Shown in pieces: positions 13,614 through 22,401 of a stretch of 64,000 bases of DNA. Positions within the stretch are counted from its first letter, which is position 1; each line of letters opens with the position of its first letter. The stretch spans positions 1-64,000 of the forward strand of contig DATKBT010000131.1 of NCBI GenBank assembly GCA_035546295.1, given 5' to 3'. This DNA comes from DATKBT01 sp035546295 (GTDB taxonomy: Bacteria > Acidobacteriota > Thermoanaerobaculia > Multivoradales > Multivoraceae). The translations under genes and the position numbers were made by a program. The notes under the pieces are model-generated. The model did not search any database, was not told the DNA's origin, and saw only the letters and a program-made list of their open reading frames with translations.

Positions 13614-14264
13614 CTACGTCGCCGACAACCCTCGCACCAGGACTCCGATGCTCTCCTCGAGCAGGGCCGGGTCGCCGACCTCGATCATGGTCTCGGTATA
13701 GATGCGATCGAGGAAGGAGAGGTGCCAGAGGCGGATGGTGTCGGCGGCATGGCCGGGATCGAGGTCGGCGCGCAGCTCGCCGGCCGCGATGCCGCGCTCG
13801 ACCAGGGCAACGAGCCGGCCGCGCCAGCCATCCATCGACCGCCTCAACAGGTCCTTGTCGACCAGCAGGCGGTCGTCGAGCACCAGGATGGTGCGCAGCA
13901 CGGGGTGGCTCCTGGCGTAAGCGATCGAGGAGCGCATCAGCACGGCGATCGCGTCGCGCGTGTCGGGTGTCTCGCGCTCGACGCGCCCCCAGATCGTCTC
14001 CCGCCAGTCCCGCAGCGTCTCCTCGAGCACCTCGCGCAGCAGCTCCTCCTTGCCCGCGAAGTGGACGTAGACGGTGGCCTTCGATACCTGGGCGCGCCGG
14101 GCGATGTCGTCGACGGTTGCGCGGGCGAAGCCGTTCTCGGCGAAGCAGTGTCCGGCCGCTTGCCGCATCCGCTCGCGGGTGCGCTCGGCCCGCTCCGAGG
14201 TGGGCCTCGACGGGCGCTCGAGCGTGTGTGGTCTCTCGGCCTGTGGTCTCTTGGCTGGGGACAT
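13614..14264 (-). CDS. TetR/AcrR-family transcriptional repressor
   Basis: A 216-residue regulator. The N-terminal helix-turn-helix domain (about residues 28-75) reads ERMRQAAGHCFAENGFARATVDDIARRAQVSKATVYVHFAGKEELL, which is the canonical TetR_N pattern. The rest is the variable ligand-binding and dimerisation domain. The gene is divergent from a three-gene efflux operon. A near-perfect operator candidate sits only 10 bases upstream of its own start and 33 bases from the efflux start, so it very probably represses both itself and the pump, with the pump substrate or a related compound as inducer. The inducer cannot be read from the sequence. Confidence 0.93.
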   Translation of the reverse strand: MSPAKRPQAERPHTLERPSRPTSERAERTRERMRQAAGHCFAENGFARATVDDIARRAQVSKATVYVHFAGKEELLREVLEETLRDWRETIWGRVERETPDTRDAIAVLMRSSIAYARSHPVLRTILVLDDRLLVDKDLLRRSMDGWRGRLVALVERGIAAGELRADLDPGHAADTIRLWHLSFLDRIYTETMIEVGDPALLEESIGVLVRGLSAT

Positions 14265-14273
14265 GGCAGAATT

Positions 14274-14306
14274 AGACGAATTGTAGCGGATCCGTCCAAT
14301 TCGTCT
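14274..14306. promoter_or_regulatory. Candidate TetR operator
   Basis: Perfect inverted repeat: AGACGAATTG at 14274-14283 and CAATTCGTCT at 14297-14306, separated by 13 bases that contain the self-complementary CGGATCCG. The AT-rich half-sites stand out from the local GC content. It lies between the divergent TetR and efflux starts, the classical position for such an operator. Confidence 0.75.
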
Positions 14307-14338
14307 TCGACCGCGTTCCGTTCTACGCGTTCTGTTCT

Positions 14339-15964
14339 ATGCGTCAACTGATCTCCCGTCGGTCGCGGCCCCCGGGCGGCATGCGCGCGCGAAGCGAACC
14401 GCGCTACGACGCTGCGCGGCCCATCGTGGCCGTCCTGCTGCTGCTCGCACTCGCAGCCTGGGACCCTTCCGCGGCTCGGGCGCAGAGCGTGCTGCCTGGG
14501 GGACAGCGGCCGGAGTCTCCGGAGCGTGCGAGCGCGGCTGGGCAGGGCAGCCCGTTCTCGACCGGCGACCTCGTCACCGCGCTCGACGCCGCCGGCCTCG
14601 AGCGCGCTCTGCTCGGCTCGGTGCCGTCGGGGGAGGCGACGCCGGGCTCGCTGCCGCTGTCGCTGCGCGCCGCCGTCGATCGGGCTCTGCGCCTGAACCT
14701 CGGAGTGCTCCTTCGCGCCGACCTCGAGCAGGCGGCTCGCGGCAGGATGATCGAAGCGCGAGCCGATCTCCTGCCGCAGCTCACCGCCGAGGTCGCCGAC
14801 CGCCGCCTCGAGTTCAACTTCGACGCCAGCGCCTTTCGTTCGTTCGGAGGAGATGGCCGCGATCCCGTCGTCGACTACGAGATCTTCGACGCCCGGCTGT
14901 TCCTCCGAGCCCCCCTCTACGACGCGGTCGCGCGCTGGGATGCGCGAGCGGCGGCCGAGCGCTATGCGGCCGCCGCGGTCGCCGCCGGCGAGATCCGCGC
15001 CGCGGCGGTCCTGTTCGTGGCGAACCTCTACCTGCAGGTGTCGGCCCAGGCGGTGCGCGTCGAAGCGGTGGAGGCTCAGGTCGAGACCGCGCAGTCGCTG
15101 GCCGGGCTCGCCCGCGACTCGGTCGCCGCCGGGCTCGCCCCCGCCATCGACGCCCTTCGTGCCGAGGTGCGGCTGCGCGGTGAACAGCAGCGGCTGGTCG
15201 CCGAGCGCAACGAGCTCGCCAAGTCGAAGCTCCGCCTGGGGCGCACCATCGGGCTCCCGCCCGCCCAGGAGCTCCATCTCACCGAGCGGCTGGTCTACGT
15301 GCCGCTCCCGGAGCTCGACTCCCAGGAGCTGGTCGCGGAGGGCCTGCGCGCGCGCCTCGATCTGCGCGCGCTCGAGGCGCGACGGCGCGCGGCGCTCGCC
15401 GAGCGGCGCGCCGCCCGCGGCAGCCGCCACCCGGTCCTCGACCTGCAGGCGGACGTCGGGGAGCTCGGTCCCGCTGCCGACGAGACCCGGACCACCATGG
15501 GGGCCGCGGCGCGCCTGCGGATTCCGCTGTTCGACGGACGCCGCTCGAAGGGCGAGCTGCTCGAGGCCGATGCCGAGCTGCGCAGCGTCGAAGCCACGCT
15601 CTCGAGTCTGCGCGACGAGGTGGTCGTCGGGATCGAGTCCGCGCTGCTCGACGCGGCGGCCGCCGAGCTCGAGGTCGAGCTGGCGGCAAGCTCCGTGGAG
15701 CTCGCCGGCCGCCAGCTCGAGCAGGCGCGCAACCGCTTCGAGGCCGGCGTCGGCGCTCACCTCGAGGTCGTCGAGGCGCAGGAGACGGTGGCTCGCGCCG
15801 CCGAGCTCGAGATCGCGGCTCTGCTCTCACATCGCCTCGCCAAAGGTGCCCTCGCCCGGGCCATCGGCATGGACGAGCACTCGATCCTCGAGGTGCTGGC
15901 GAACGAAGTCGAGCCGCTGGTCGCGCCGTCTCGACCCGCGCCGGGGGCGGGCGGCTCCGAATGA
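14339..15964 (+). CDS. TolC-like outer-membrane efflux protein
   Basis: A 541-residue outer-membrane factor. A signal peptide lies at about residues 28-49 (IVAVLLLLALAAWDPSAARAQ). Two long OEP helical-hairpin repeats follow, rich in heptads such as AALAERRAARGSRHPVLDLQADVGELG and LEAGVGAHLEVVEAQETVARAAELE. The family forms the trimeric channel of tripartite pumps. The first ATG at 14339 has no clear Shine-Dalgarno; an internal ATG at 14381 is possible. The stop overlaps the next start by four bases (ATGA), showing translational coupling with the membrane-fusion gene. Probably repressed by the divergent TetR. Confidence 0.93.
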   Translation: MRQLISRRSRPPGGMRARSEPRYDAARPIVAVLLLLALAAWDPSAARAQSVLPGGQRPESPERASAAGQGSPFSTGDLVTALDAAGLERALLGSVPSGEATPGSLPLSLRAAVDRALRLNLGVLLRADLEQAARGRMIEARADLLPQLTAEVADRRLEFNFDASAFRSFGGDGRDPVVDYEIFDARLFLRAPLYDAVARWDARAAAERYAAAAVAAGEIRAAAVLFVANLYLQVSAQAVRVEAVEAQVETAQSLAGLARDSVAAGLAPAIDALRAEVRLRGEQQRLVAERNELAKSKLRLGRTIGLPPAQELHLTERLVYVPLPELDSQELVAEGLRARLDLRALEARRRAALAERRAARGSRHPVLDLQADVGELGPAADETRTTMGAAARLRIPLFDGRRSKGELLEADAELRSVEATLSSLRDEVVVGIESALLDAAAAELEVELAASSVELAGRQLEQARNRFEAGVGAHLEVVEAQETVARAAELEIAALLSHRLAKGALARAIGMDEHSILEVLANEVEPLVAPSRPAPGAGGSE

Positions 15965-17358
15965 GCCCCGCGGCCTCCCCGCCGGCGCCCCCGACCGCGG
16001 CGCGGCCGCGCTTCGGGTTCTCCAGGCTCCGGCTCACCGATCGGCGGGTGATCGGCGCGTTGCTGGCGTTGCTGATCGCGGCCGCCCTCTTCTGGTGGTG
16101 GCGGTCGGGACGCGTGAGCACCGACAACGCGCAGATCCAGGGAGCCGTCCATCCGGTCTCGGCGCGCATCAGCGGCCAGGTGATCGCGGTGCACGTGGGC
16201 GACAACGAGCAGGTCGCGGCGGGGCAGTTGCTGTTCGAGCTCGACGAGCGCGACTCCCTGGTCGCGCTGCAGCGGGCCGAGGCGGACCTGGCGGCGGCTC
16301 GCGCCGGGGCGCTGGCCGCCGAGGTCGGGCTGCCGGTGGCGTCGGTCTCGGCGACCTCCCGGCTCGATGTCGCCGAAGCGCTGCTCGAGGCCGCCGCCAC
16401 CGGTGTTCGTCTCGCCGGTCGACAGGGCGAGGTCGCCCGCGCGCAGGTGGCGTCGGTCGATGCCGCGCTGCGCGAGTCGCGCGTGCTCGCCGGGCAGGCG
16501 GCGCGCGACCTCGAGCGGCTGCGGCCGCTGGCGGAGAAGGACGAGATCTCGCGGCGCGAGCTCGACGCGGCGCAGACCGCGGCTCGCGCGGCGCGCGCGC
16601 GCGTCGAGCGGCTGGAAGCCGAGGCGATGGCGGCGGAGCGCGAGGTCGAGGTGGCGGCGGAGCGGCTGGCTCAGGCGCGCGGCCAGGAGGAGCGGGCGCG
16701 AGCGGAGCTCGAGGCGGCCGAGACCGCGCCGCAGCAGATCGAGGTGAGCCGCGCCGAGGCTGCGGTGGCGACGGCGCATGCGGAGCAGGCGGGCGCCATG
16801 GTCGAGCGGGCGAGGCTGGATCTCGAGTACACGAGGGTGCGAGCGCCCGCCGCCGGCCGGATCACCATGAAGTCGGTCGAGGTCGGCCAGGTCGTGCAGC
16901 CGGGGAGGCCCGTGATCGCGATCGTCGCGCTCGAAGGCGTCTGGGTCGAGGCGAAGTTCAAGGAGACCCAGCTCCGCCGCATGCGTCCCGGACAGCGTGC
17001 GCTGGTCGAGGTCGACGCCTATCCCGGGACGACGTTGCGGGCTCGCGTCGAGAGCGTCGCGGCGGCGACGGCCGGGCGCTTCTCGCTGTTCCCGGCCGAG
17101 AACGCCAGCGGCAACTTCGTCAAGGTGGTCCAGCGGGTACCGGTCAAGCTCGTGCTCGAGGAGCCCCCGGCCGAGGATCGGCCCTTGCGTCCGGGGATGT
17201 CGGTGGTTGCGACAGTGCTGGTGCGAAGCGATGTGCGAGAGGCGCGCAGCGAGGCCGGCGGCGCGGGCGCTCCGGAGGAGGCCTCCGCACGAGCGGAGGG
17301 CTCGGGCGAAGCGGACGGCGACGCCGCCTCGGCCGACGCCTCGCGCGAGTCGCGATGA
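15961..17358 (+). CDS. HlyD/EmrA-type membrane-fusion protein
   Basis: A 465-residue periplasmic adaptor. A cytoplasmic N terminus is followed by one membrane anchor (VIGALLALLIAAALFWWW, about 30-47). Next is a biotinyl-lipoyl half (VSTDNAQIQGAVHPVSARISGQVIAVHVGDNEQVAAGQLLFELD), a long coiled-coil hairpin (about 90-270), the second lipoyl half (YTRVRAPAAGRITMKSVEVGQVVQPG) and a beta-barrel. This is the EmrA pattern that works with DHA2 transporters. The C-terminal 35 residues are an unusual Ala/Glu/Ser-rich tail. It overlaps both neighbours by ATGA, so the three proteins are made from one message. Confidence 0.95.
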   Translation: MSPAASPPAPPTAARPRFGFSRLRLTDRRVIGALLALLIAAALFWWWRSGRVSTDNAQIQGAVHPVSARISGQVIAVHVGDNEQVAAGQLLFELDERDSLVALQRAEADLAAARAGALAAEVGLPVASVSATSRLDVAEALLEAAATGVRLAGRQGEVARAQVASVDAALRESRVLAGQAARDLERLRPLAEKDEISRRELDAAQTAARAARARVERLEAEAMAAEREVEVAAERLAQARGQEERARAELEAAETAPQQIEVSRAEAAVATAHAEQAGAMVERARLDLEYTRVRAPAAGRITMKSVEVGQVVQPGRPVIAIVALEGVWVEAKFKETQLRRMRPGQRALVEVDAYPGTTLRARVESVAAATAGRFSLFPAENASGNFVKVVQRVPVKLVLEEPPAEDRPLRPGMSVVATVLVRSDVREARSEAGGAGAPEEASARAEGSGEADGDAASADASRESR

Positions 17359-18911
17359 GCCCGGCTTCGGGCACCGGCGGAGCGCCCGCGGTCAACCCGT
17401 GGGTGGTCGCGGTCGCCGTGATGTTCTCGACGCTGATGGTGTTCCTCGACACCACGGTGGTCAACCTCTCGCTCCCCTACATCGCGGGCTCGCTCTCGGC
17501 CTCCATCGACGAGGCGACCTGGTCGCTCACCTCCTATCTCGCGGCCAACGCCGTGGTGCTGCCGCTCGCCGGCTGGCTCGCCTCCCAGCTCGGCCGGCGC
17601 CGGCTGCTGATGACGGCGGTGGCCAGCTTCACCGTCGCCTCGCTGCTCTGCGGCCTGGCGCCCAACGTCGAGACGTTGGTCCTCTTCCGCATCGTCCAGG
17701 GGCTCACCGGCGGCGTCATGCAGCCGCTGTCGCAGGCCGTGATGCTCGAGAGCTTCGCGCCTCGCGATCGCGGCAAGGCGATGGGCTTCTGGTCGGTGGG
17801 CATCATCGCGGCGCCGATCGCGGGTCCCTTGGTCGGAGGGTGGCTCACCGAGCACGCGAGCTGGCGATGGGTGTTCTTCATCAACCTGCCGGTCGGGATC
17901 GTCGGGCTGGTCATGCTGGCGCTCTTCGTGCACGACCCGCCCTACCTCAGGAGCGCGATCCGGCGCATCGACGGCTGGGGGATCGGCATGCTGGCGCTCG
18001 GCATCGCCGCCCTCCAGGTGCTGTTCGATCGCGGCCAGGAGGAGGACTGGTTCGACTCGCGGCTGATGACCGCGCTGCTGATCGTCGGGATCGCGCTGCT
18101 GGCGGCTTTCGTCTGGCGCTCGCTCGCGATCTCCTACCCGGTGGTCGAGCTGCGGGTGTTTCGCGATCGCACGTTCGCGGCGGGCGCCGTGCTGTCCGCC
18201 TTGATGGGGCTGCTGCTCTACGGCTCGATCGTGCTGCTGCCCCTGCTGCTGCAGACGCAGCTCGGCTATCCGCCGCTCGCCGCCGGCTGGATCGTGGTCG
18301 CCCGAGCCGCCGGGTCGCTGGTCGCGTTCCCGATCGCGGGCCTGCTCACCGCGCGGTTCGACCCGCGACGTCTGCTGGCGACCGGCCTGGCGCTCGGCGC
18401 GATCACCATGTTCTGGTTCGCGACCCTCGACCGCGGCCTCGGGGCGCGCGACCTGTTCTGGCCGCAAGTCGTCCAGGGAGTGGCGCTCGGGCTGCTCTTC
18501 GTGCCGCTGACCACGGTGACCATGAGCGCGATCCCGCGCGAGCAGATGGGCAACGCCTCGAGCCTGTTCAACGTGGTGCGCAACCTCGGGTCGAGCGTCG
18601 GCATCGCGATCATCTCGACGCTGCTGGCGCGCGGACAGATCCGACACCGCGCCCTGCTCGCCGAGCGAGCCTCCGAGCTCGAGCCGTGGGTGGCGTCCCG
18701 TCTCGATGCCGCCGGCGACCAGATGGCTCTCGCCATCGGCGGCGGAATCCTGGACGCGAGCGAAGCGGCCCGCTTCGCCGCAGGGCGGCTGTTGGCGCAG
18801 CAGGCCGGGATGCTCGCCTTCCTCGACTCGTTCCGTTTCCTCGGATGGGTCTTCGTCGCGATGCTGCCGCTGGTGCTGTTGCTGAGGCGCCCGGAGCTCG
18901 ACGACGAGTAG
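17355..18911 (+). CDS. DHA2-family drug:H+ antiporter (EmrB/QacA type)
   Basis: A 518-residue inner-membrane major-facilitator protein with 14 predicted membrane segments. It begins with the DHA2 signature VVAVAVMFSTLMVFLDTTVVNLSLPYIAGSL, including the conserved D in TM1. It continues with the GRRRLLM loop, VLFRIVQGLTGGVMQPL (motif C-like region) and later NASSLFNVVRNLGSSVGIAI. With the upstream adaptor and outer-membrane channel it forms a complete tripartite efflux pump spanning both membranes. The start overlaps the HlyD gene by ATGA. The specific drug or lipid exported cannot be inferred. Confidence 0.95.
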   Translation: MSPASGTGGAPAVNPWVVAVAVMFSTLMVFLDTTVVNLSLPYIAGSLSASIDEATWSLTSYLAANAVVLPLAGWLASQLGRRRLLMTAVASFTVASLLCGLAPNVETLVLFRIVQGLTGGVMQPLSQAVMLESFAPRDRGKAMGFWSVGIIAAPIAGPLVGGWLTEHASWRWVFFINLPVGIVGLVMLALFVHDPPYLRSAIRRIDGWGIGMLALGIAALQVLFDRGQEEDWFDSRLMTALLIVGIALLAAFVWRSLAISYPVVELRVFRDRTFAAGAVLSALMGLLLYGSIVLLPLLLQTQLGYPPLAAGWIVVARAAGSLVAFPIAGLLTARFDPRRLLATGLALGAITMFWFATLDRGLGARDLFWPQVVQGVALGLLFVPLTTVTMSAIPREQMGNASSLFNVVRNLGSSVGIAIISTLLARGQIRHRALLAERASELEPWVASRLDAAGDQMALAIGGGILDASEAARFAAGRLLAQQAGMLAFLDSFRFLGWVFVAMLPLVLLLRRPELDDE

Positions 18912-19027
18912 GTGGCGGACGGTCGGCCGCTCACGCGGACCGATCTAGCAGAGGCTCCGCTCCTGGCTCGTCGTCACGGAGTGGACTGCCGAATCGCGGG
19001 ATCGTCTGCAACCCTCCTCGGTGAGCT

Positions 19028-19073
19028 CTCGTATCGAGTATTCTCGAATCGAGACTTCTTCGAATCGTCGAAG
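19028..19073. promoter_or_regulatory. Three phased palindromes, probable PadR operators
   Basis: Three dyad-symmetric boxes lie 37-82 bases upstream of the PadR gene. They are CTCG-tat-CGAG (19028-19038), CTCG-aat-CGAG (19043-19053) and CTTCGA-atcg-TCGAAG (19058-19073). The first two are 15 bases apart. The AT content is raised locally. Autoregulatory PadR operators of this kind are known in the family; the assignment here is inferred from position and symmetry. Confidence 0.55.
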
Positions 19074-19109
19074 CCGGCTCGAGAGCGACCTCGGCGAAAG
19101 GAGGCAGCG

Positions 19110-19508
19110 ATGAGTAGGACGCCACGAGGCAGCGAGCGACCGCTCGCCAGGCCGCTCCAGCCGATGGAGCTGATGGTGCTCTCCGTGCTCCACGACGCTC
19201 CGAACCACGGCTACGGCCTGGTGCGCGAGATCGGTGAGCGCACCGAGGGTGCGCTGGCCGTTCGCCCCGGCAATCTCTACCGCGTGCTCGACCGGCTGGT
19301 CGACGCCGGGCTCGTCGCCGAGAGCGAGCCGCCCGGGGCGCCGAGCGCCGAGTCCGGCGCGAAGGGGGCGGAACGCACGCGTTTCTTCTCGATCACGTCG
19401 GACGGCCGTGCGCGCATCGCATCCGAGGCAGAGACCTTGGGCCGCGCCCTGGGCGCCTCGCCGAGCCTGCGTCGCGCGCTCCGGCGCGGCCTGGGGTCGG
19501 CGTCGTGA
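19110..19508 (+). CDS. PadR-family transcriptional regulator
   Basis: A 132-residue regulator. The winged helix covers most of the protein: LQPMELMVLSVLHDAPNHGYGLVREIGERTEGALAVRPGNLYRVLDRLVDAGLVAE, with the PadR hallmark GYG-x2-I and the P-G-x-LY-x2-L recognition segment. The ATG at 19110 follows a near-ideal AAAGGAGG ribosome binding site. The 3' end overlaps the start of the permease gene by GTGA. PadR genes coupled to ADOP permeases are characteristic of Acidobacteriota. It probably controls its own operon through the three palindromes just upstream. Confidence 0.92.
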   Translation: MSRTPRGSERPLARPLQPMELMVLSVLHDAPNHGYGLVREIGERTEGALAVRPGNLYRVLDRLVDAGLVAESEPPGAPSAESGAKGAERTRFFSITSDGRARIASEAETLGRALGASPSLRRALRRGLGSAS

Positions 19509-22258
19509 GCGGGCGCGCGCGCCCGCCCCGCGGATCGGGTGGGCGTCTGGCCCGGCTCCTGGTGAGGCTCTATCCGAAGCGCTTTCGCGAGCGCTACGGC
19601 GCCGACCTGGTCGAGCTCCACCAGCGTCTCGCCGACGAGCGCGCGCCCGGTGCGCGCCGCGGCGCCGGGCGCGCAGTGATCGGCAGCCTGCTCGGCACCC
19701 TGCTCGACACCTTGCGCGACGCGCCTGCGGCTCACCTCGAGGAGCTCCGGCGGTCTCGGCGACGACGCATCGCCTCCCGGACCGGCGGCGCGCTGACAGC
19801 AGCACGACGAGCGCCGGGAGGAGGATGGCGCGATACGGTCACCGCGCTGCGCGCGCTGCGCCGTCGCCCCGGCTTCAGCCTCCTGGTGATCGCGACGCTG
19901 GGGTTGGGCCTGGGTGGCCTGACCGCGATCTGGACGGTGATCGGCGGCGTCCTGCTCGAGCCGTTGCCCTACGCCGAGCCCGATCGGCTCTACCAGCTCT
20001 GGGGGACGGAGCAGGGGGAGCTCCAGGTGGCGGGCACCGTCGCCTACCTCGACGTGATGGACTGGCGGGAGCAGAGCGAGGCCTTCTCCGAGGTCGCCGC
20101 GTACGACGAGTGGACGCCGATCCTCACCGGCGCCGGCGAGCCGGTGCGGCTGCCGGCGGCGCTGGTGTCGGCGAACTTCCTCGATCTGCTCGGGGTCGAG
20201 CCGGCGATCGGACGCTTCTTCCTCCCCAGTGAGGACGTCGACGGTCAGGACCGGGTGGTGGTGCTCGACTTCGGACTCTGGCAGAGCCGATTCGGCGGCG
20301 ATCCCGCGATCGTCGGGCGCTCGATCCTGCTCAACGGTCGTCCCCACGTGGTGGTCGGCGTGACCCAGGCCTCGTTCGAGGATCCCGGGCTGTCCGGGAA
20401 GAGCTTCGAGCCGCCGGTGCTGTGGCGACCCCTCGGCTACCTCGGCGTCGAGGACGACCGCCTGCCGAACCGCGGCTCGTCGAGCTACGCCGCTGTCGGT
20501 CGGCTGCGCGAGCGGGTGTCGCCGGAGGCGGCGCAGGCCGAGCTGGGGACGATCGCGGCGCGGCTCGAGAGCGAGTACGCCGACACCAATCAGGGGCGCG
20601 GCGTCGTCATGGTGCCGCTCGCCGAGCAGCTGGTCGGTGACGTGCGGCCCTCCCTGCTGATGCTCCTCGGCGCCATGGCGTGCCTGCTCGCCATCGCCCT
20701 GGTGAACGTCGCGAGCCTGATGCTCGGACGCGCGACCGAGCGTTCCACCGAGGCGGCGATCCGATCGTCCCTGGGAGCCGGCCGGTGGGGGCTGCTGCGG
20801 CCCGCGGTCAGCGAGGGCCTCCTGCTGGGGCTGGCCGGCGGCGCGCTCGGCCTGGTCCTCGCTCAACCGTTGCTGCGCACGATCCTGGGCCTGGCGGGGG
20901 CCGACCTGCCACGAGCCGACCGGGTGGCGATCGACGGCCGCACGCTCCTGTTCACGACCGCGATGTCGCTCGTTGCGGGCGTCCTGTGCGGTCTCCTCCC
21001 CGCGATCTCGAGCATCAGGGGCGCCCTGCGCGGCCGACTCCGCTCGAACGCGTCGGCCGGACGGGCGGCGCTGCGACTGCGCAGCGCATTGGTGGCGATG
21101 CAGGTCGCCCTCGCCCTGGTCCTGCTCAGCGGCGGCGCAGTGCTGACCTCGAGCTTCGTCAACCTCCTGGAGGTCGACGCCGGCATCGAGCCTCGCGGTG
21201 TTCTCACTTTCGATCTGGCGCCACCCTCCTCGCGCTACCCGGAGCCGGCGGACCTCGACCGTTACTACGCGGAGGTGCTCCAGCGCTTGAGCGCGCTTCC
21301 CGGAGTGCAGGCGGCGGGTGCGATCAACATCGTCCCCCTCTCCGGCAGCTTCGACGGCAACGGGCTCGCGGTGCCGGGGCATCCGAGCCCCGATCCCGAC
21401 GGCGAATGGTCGATTCAGACGCGGTCGGTCACCCCCGGCTACTTCGAGGCGATCGGAACGCCGATCCTGCGCGGACGCGGCATCGAGGCCCGCGATCGCG
21501 GCGATGCGCCGCCGGTCGTCGTGATCAACGAGACGGCCGCCGAGCGCTTCTGGCCCGGTGAGGATCCCGTCGGCGAGCACGTGGAGATCGTCGGCGCCGA
21601 GGTCGAGATCGTCGGCGTGGCGGCCGACACCAAGCACCTCGCGCTCGACCAGGAGGCGCCGCTCCAGGCCTACCTCTCCCGCGAGCAGGCGGTGGCTGCC
21701 TGGCAGGTGCGCCGACAGTCCATCGTGCTGCGGACCGACGCCGATCCGCTCGACCCCGCCCGCGGCCTGGTTGCCGCCGTGCGCGGCGAGGTGTGGGCGA
21801 TCGACCCCGAGATTCCGCTGGCCAGCCTGCGCTCGCTGCAGCAGGTGGTCGACCGCACGGTCTCCTCCGATCTGCTGCGCACCGTGATCACGGTCGCCTT
21901 CGCGGTGCTCGCGCTGCTGCTCAGCCTGGTCGGGATCTACGGCGTGACCTCGTATGCGGTCGCGCTGCGCCGCCGCGAGCTGGCGATTCGAATGGCGCTC
22001 GGAGCGCGCCGCCGGCGGGTCGTCGGCGAGGTGGTGCGCCAGGCGATGCGTCCGGCCGTGATCGGCCTGCTGCTCGGCATCGCCGGGTCCTGGGGGGTGG
22101 CGGCGGCGCTGCGCAGCTTCCTCTTCGAGGTCGACGGCGCGCCGCTGGCGGGTCCGATCCTGGCGCCGCTGCTGGTCGCGGTGGCGCTGGTCGCGAGCTT
22201 CGTCCCGGCGCGTCGCGTCACGCGCATCGAGCCGGTCGCCGCGCTGCGCGAGGAGTGA
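19505..22258 (+). CDS. ADOP-type FtsX/MacB permease
   Basis: A 917-residue membrane protein. A cytoplasmic N-terminal segment (about 1-105), with LYPKRFRERYGADLVELHQRL, is typical of ADOP proteins of Acidobacteriota. Then comes MacB_PCD/FtsX: first membrane helix RPGFSLLVIATLGLGLGGLTAIWTVI, a periplasmic domain (about 150-370), three helices, a second periplasmic half (about 530-760) and the final FtsX helices ending ASFVPARRVTRIEPVAALREE. No ATPase is encoded next to it, hence 'orphan' permease. The start is GTG, overlapping the PadR stop. Function probably involves envelope lipoprotein, peptide or antibiotic export; this is not resolved. Confidence 0.93.
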   Translation: MSGRARPPRGSGGRLARLLVRLYPKRFRERYGADLVELHQRLADERAPGARRGAGRAVIGSLLGTLLDTLRDAPAAHLEELRRSRRRRIASRTGGALTAARRAPGGGWRDTVTALRALRRRPGFSLLVIATLGLGLGGLTAIWTVIGGVLLEPLPYAEPDRLYQLWGTEQGELQVAGTVAYLDVMDWREQSEAFSEVAAYDEWTPILTGAGEPVRLPAALVSANFLDLLGVEPAIGRFFLPSEDVDGQDRVVVLDFGLWQSRFGGDPAIVGRSILLNGRPHVVVGVTQASFEDPGLSGKSFEPPVLWRPLGYLGVEDDRLPNRGSSSYAAVGRLRERVSPEAAQAELGTIAARLESEYADTNQGRGVVMVPLAEQLVGDVRPSLLMLLGAMACLLAIALVNVASLMLGRATERSTEAAIRSSLGAGRWGLLRPAVSEGLLLGLAGGALGLVLAQPLLRTILGLAGADLPRADRVAIDGRTLLFTTAMSLVAGVLCGLLPAISSIRGALRGRLRSNASAGRAALRLRSALVAMQVALALVLLSGGAVLTSSFVNLLEVDAGIEPRGVLTFDLAPPSSRYPEPADLDRYYAEVLQRLSALPGVQAAGAINIVPLSGSFDGNGLAVPGHPSPDPDGEWSIQTRSVTPGYFEAIGTPILRGRGIEARDRGDAPPVVVINETAAERFWPGEDPVGEHVEIVGAEVEIVGVAADTKHLALDQEAPLQAYLSREQAVAAWQVRRQSIVLRTDADPLDPARGLVAAVRGEVWAIDPEIPLASLRSLQQVVDRTVSSDLLRTVITVAFAVLALLLSLVGIYGVTSYAVALRRRELAIRMALGARRRRVVGEVVRQAMRPAVIGLLLGIAGSWGVAAALRSFLFEVDGAPLAGPILAPLLVAVALVASFVPARRVTRIEPVAALREE

Positions 22259-22401
22259 GGCCGCGCGCGGCGCTGCGGCCGGCTGCTTCGTGGAGCGGCA
22301 GAGAGCGGAGGCGTGGCCTGCAGCTCCGGCGCGAGCGCGGGGCGATCGGCTGGCAGGATCTGGGGTCGAGCCGGCTCGATGCGCAGCGGGGGCTCTCGCG
22401 C

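Noticed and set aside
18960..18990. Possible third copy of the palindromic element (ctggctcgtcgtcacggagtgg)
   Set aside because: Only the ggctcgt and tcac words match; the 18-bp core and gctggcctag end are missing.
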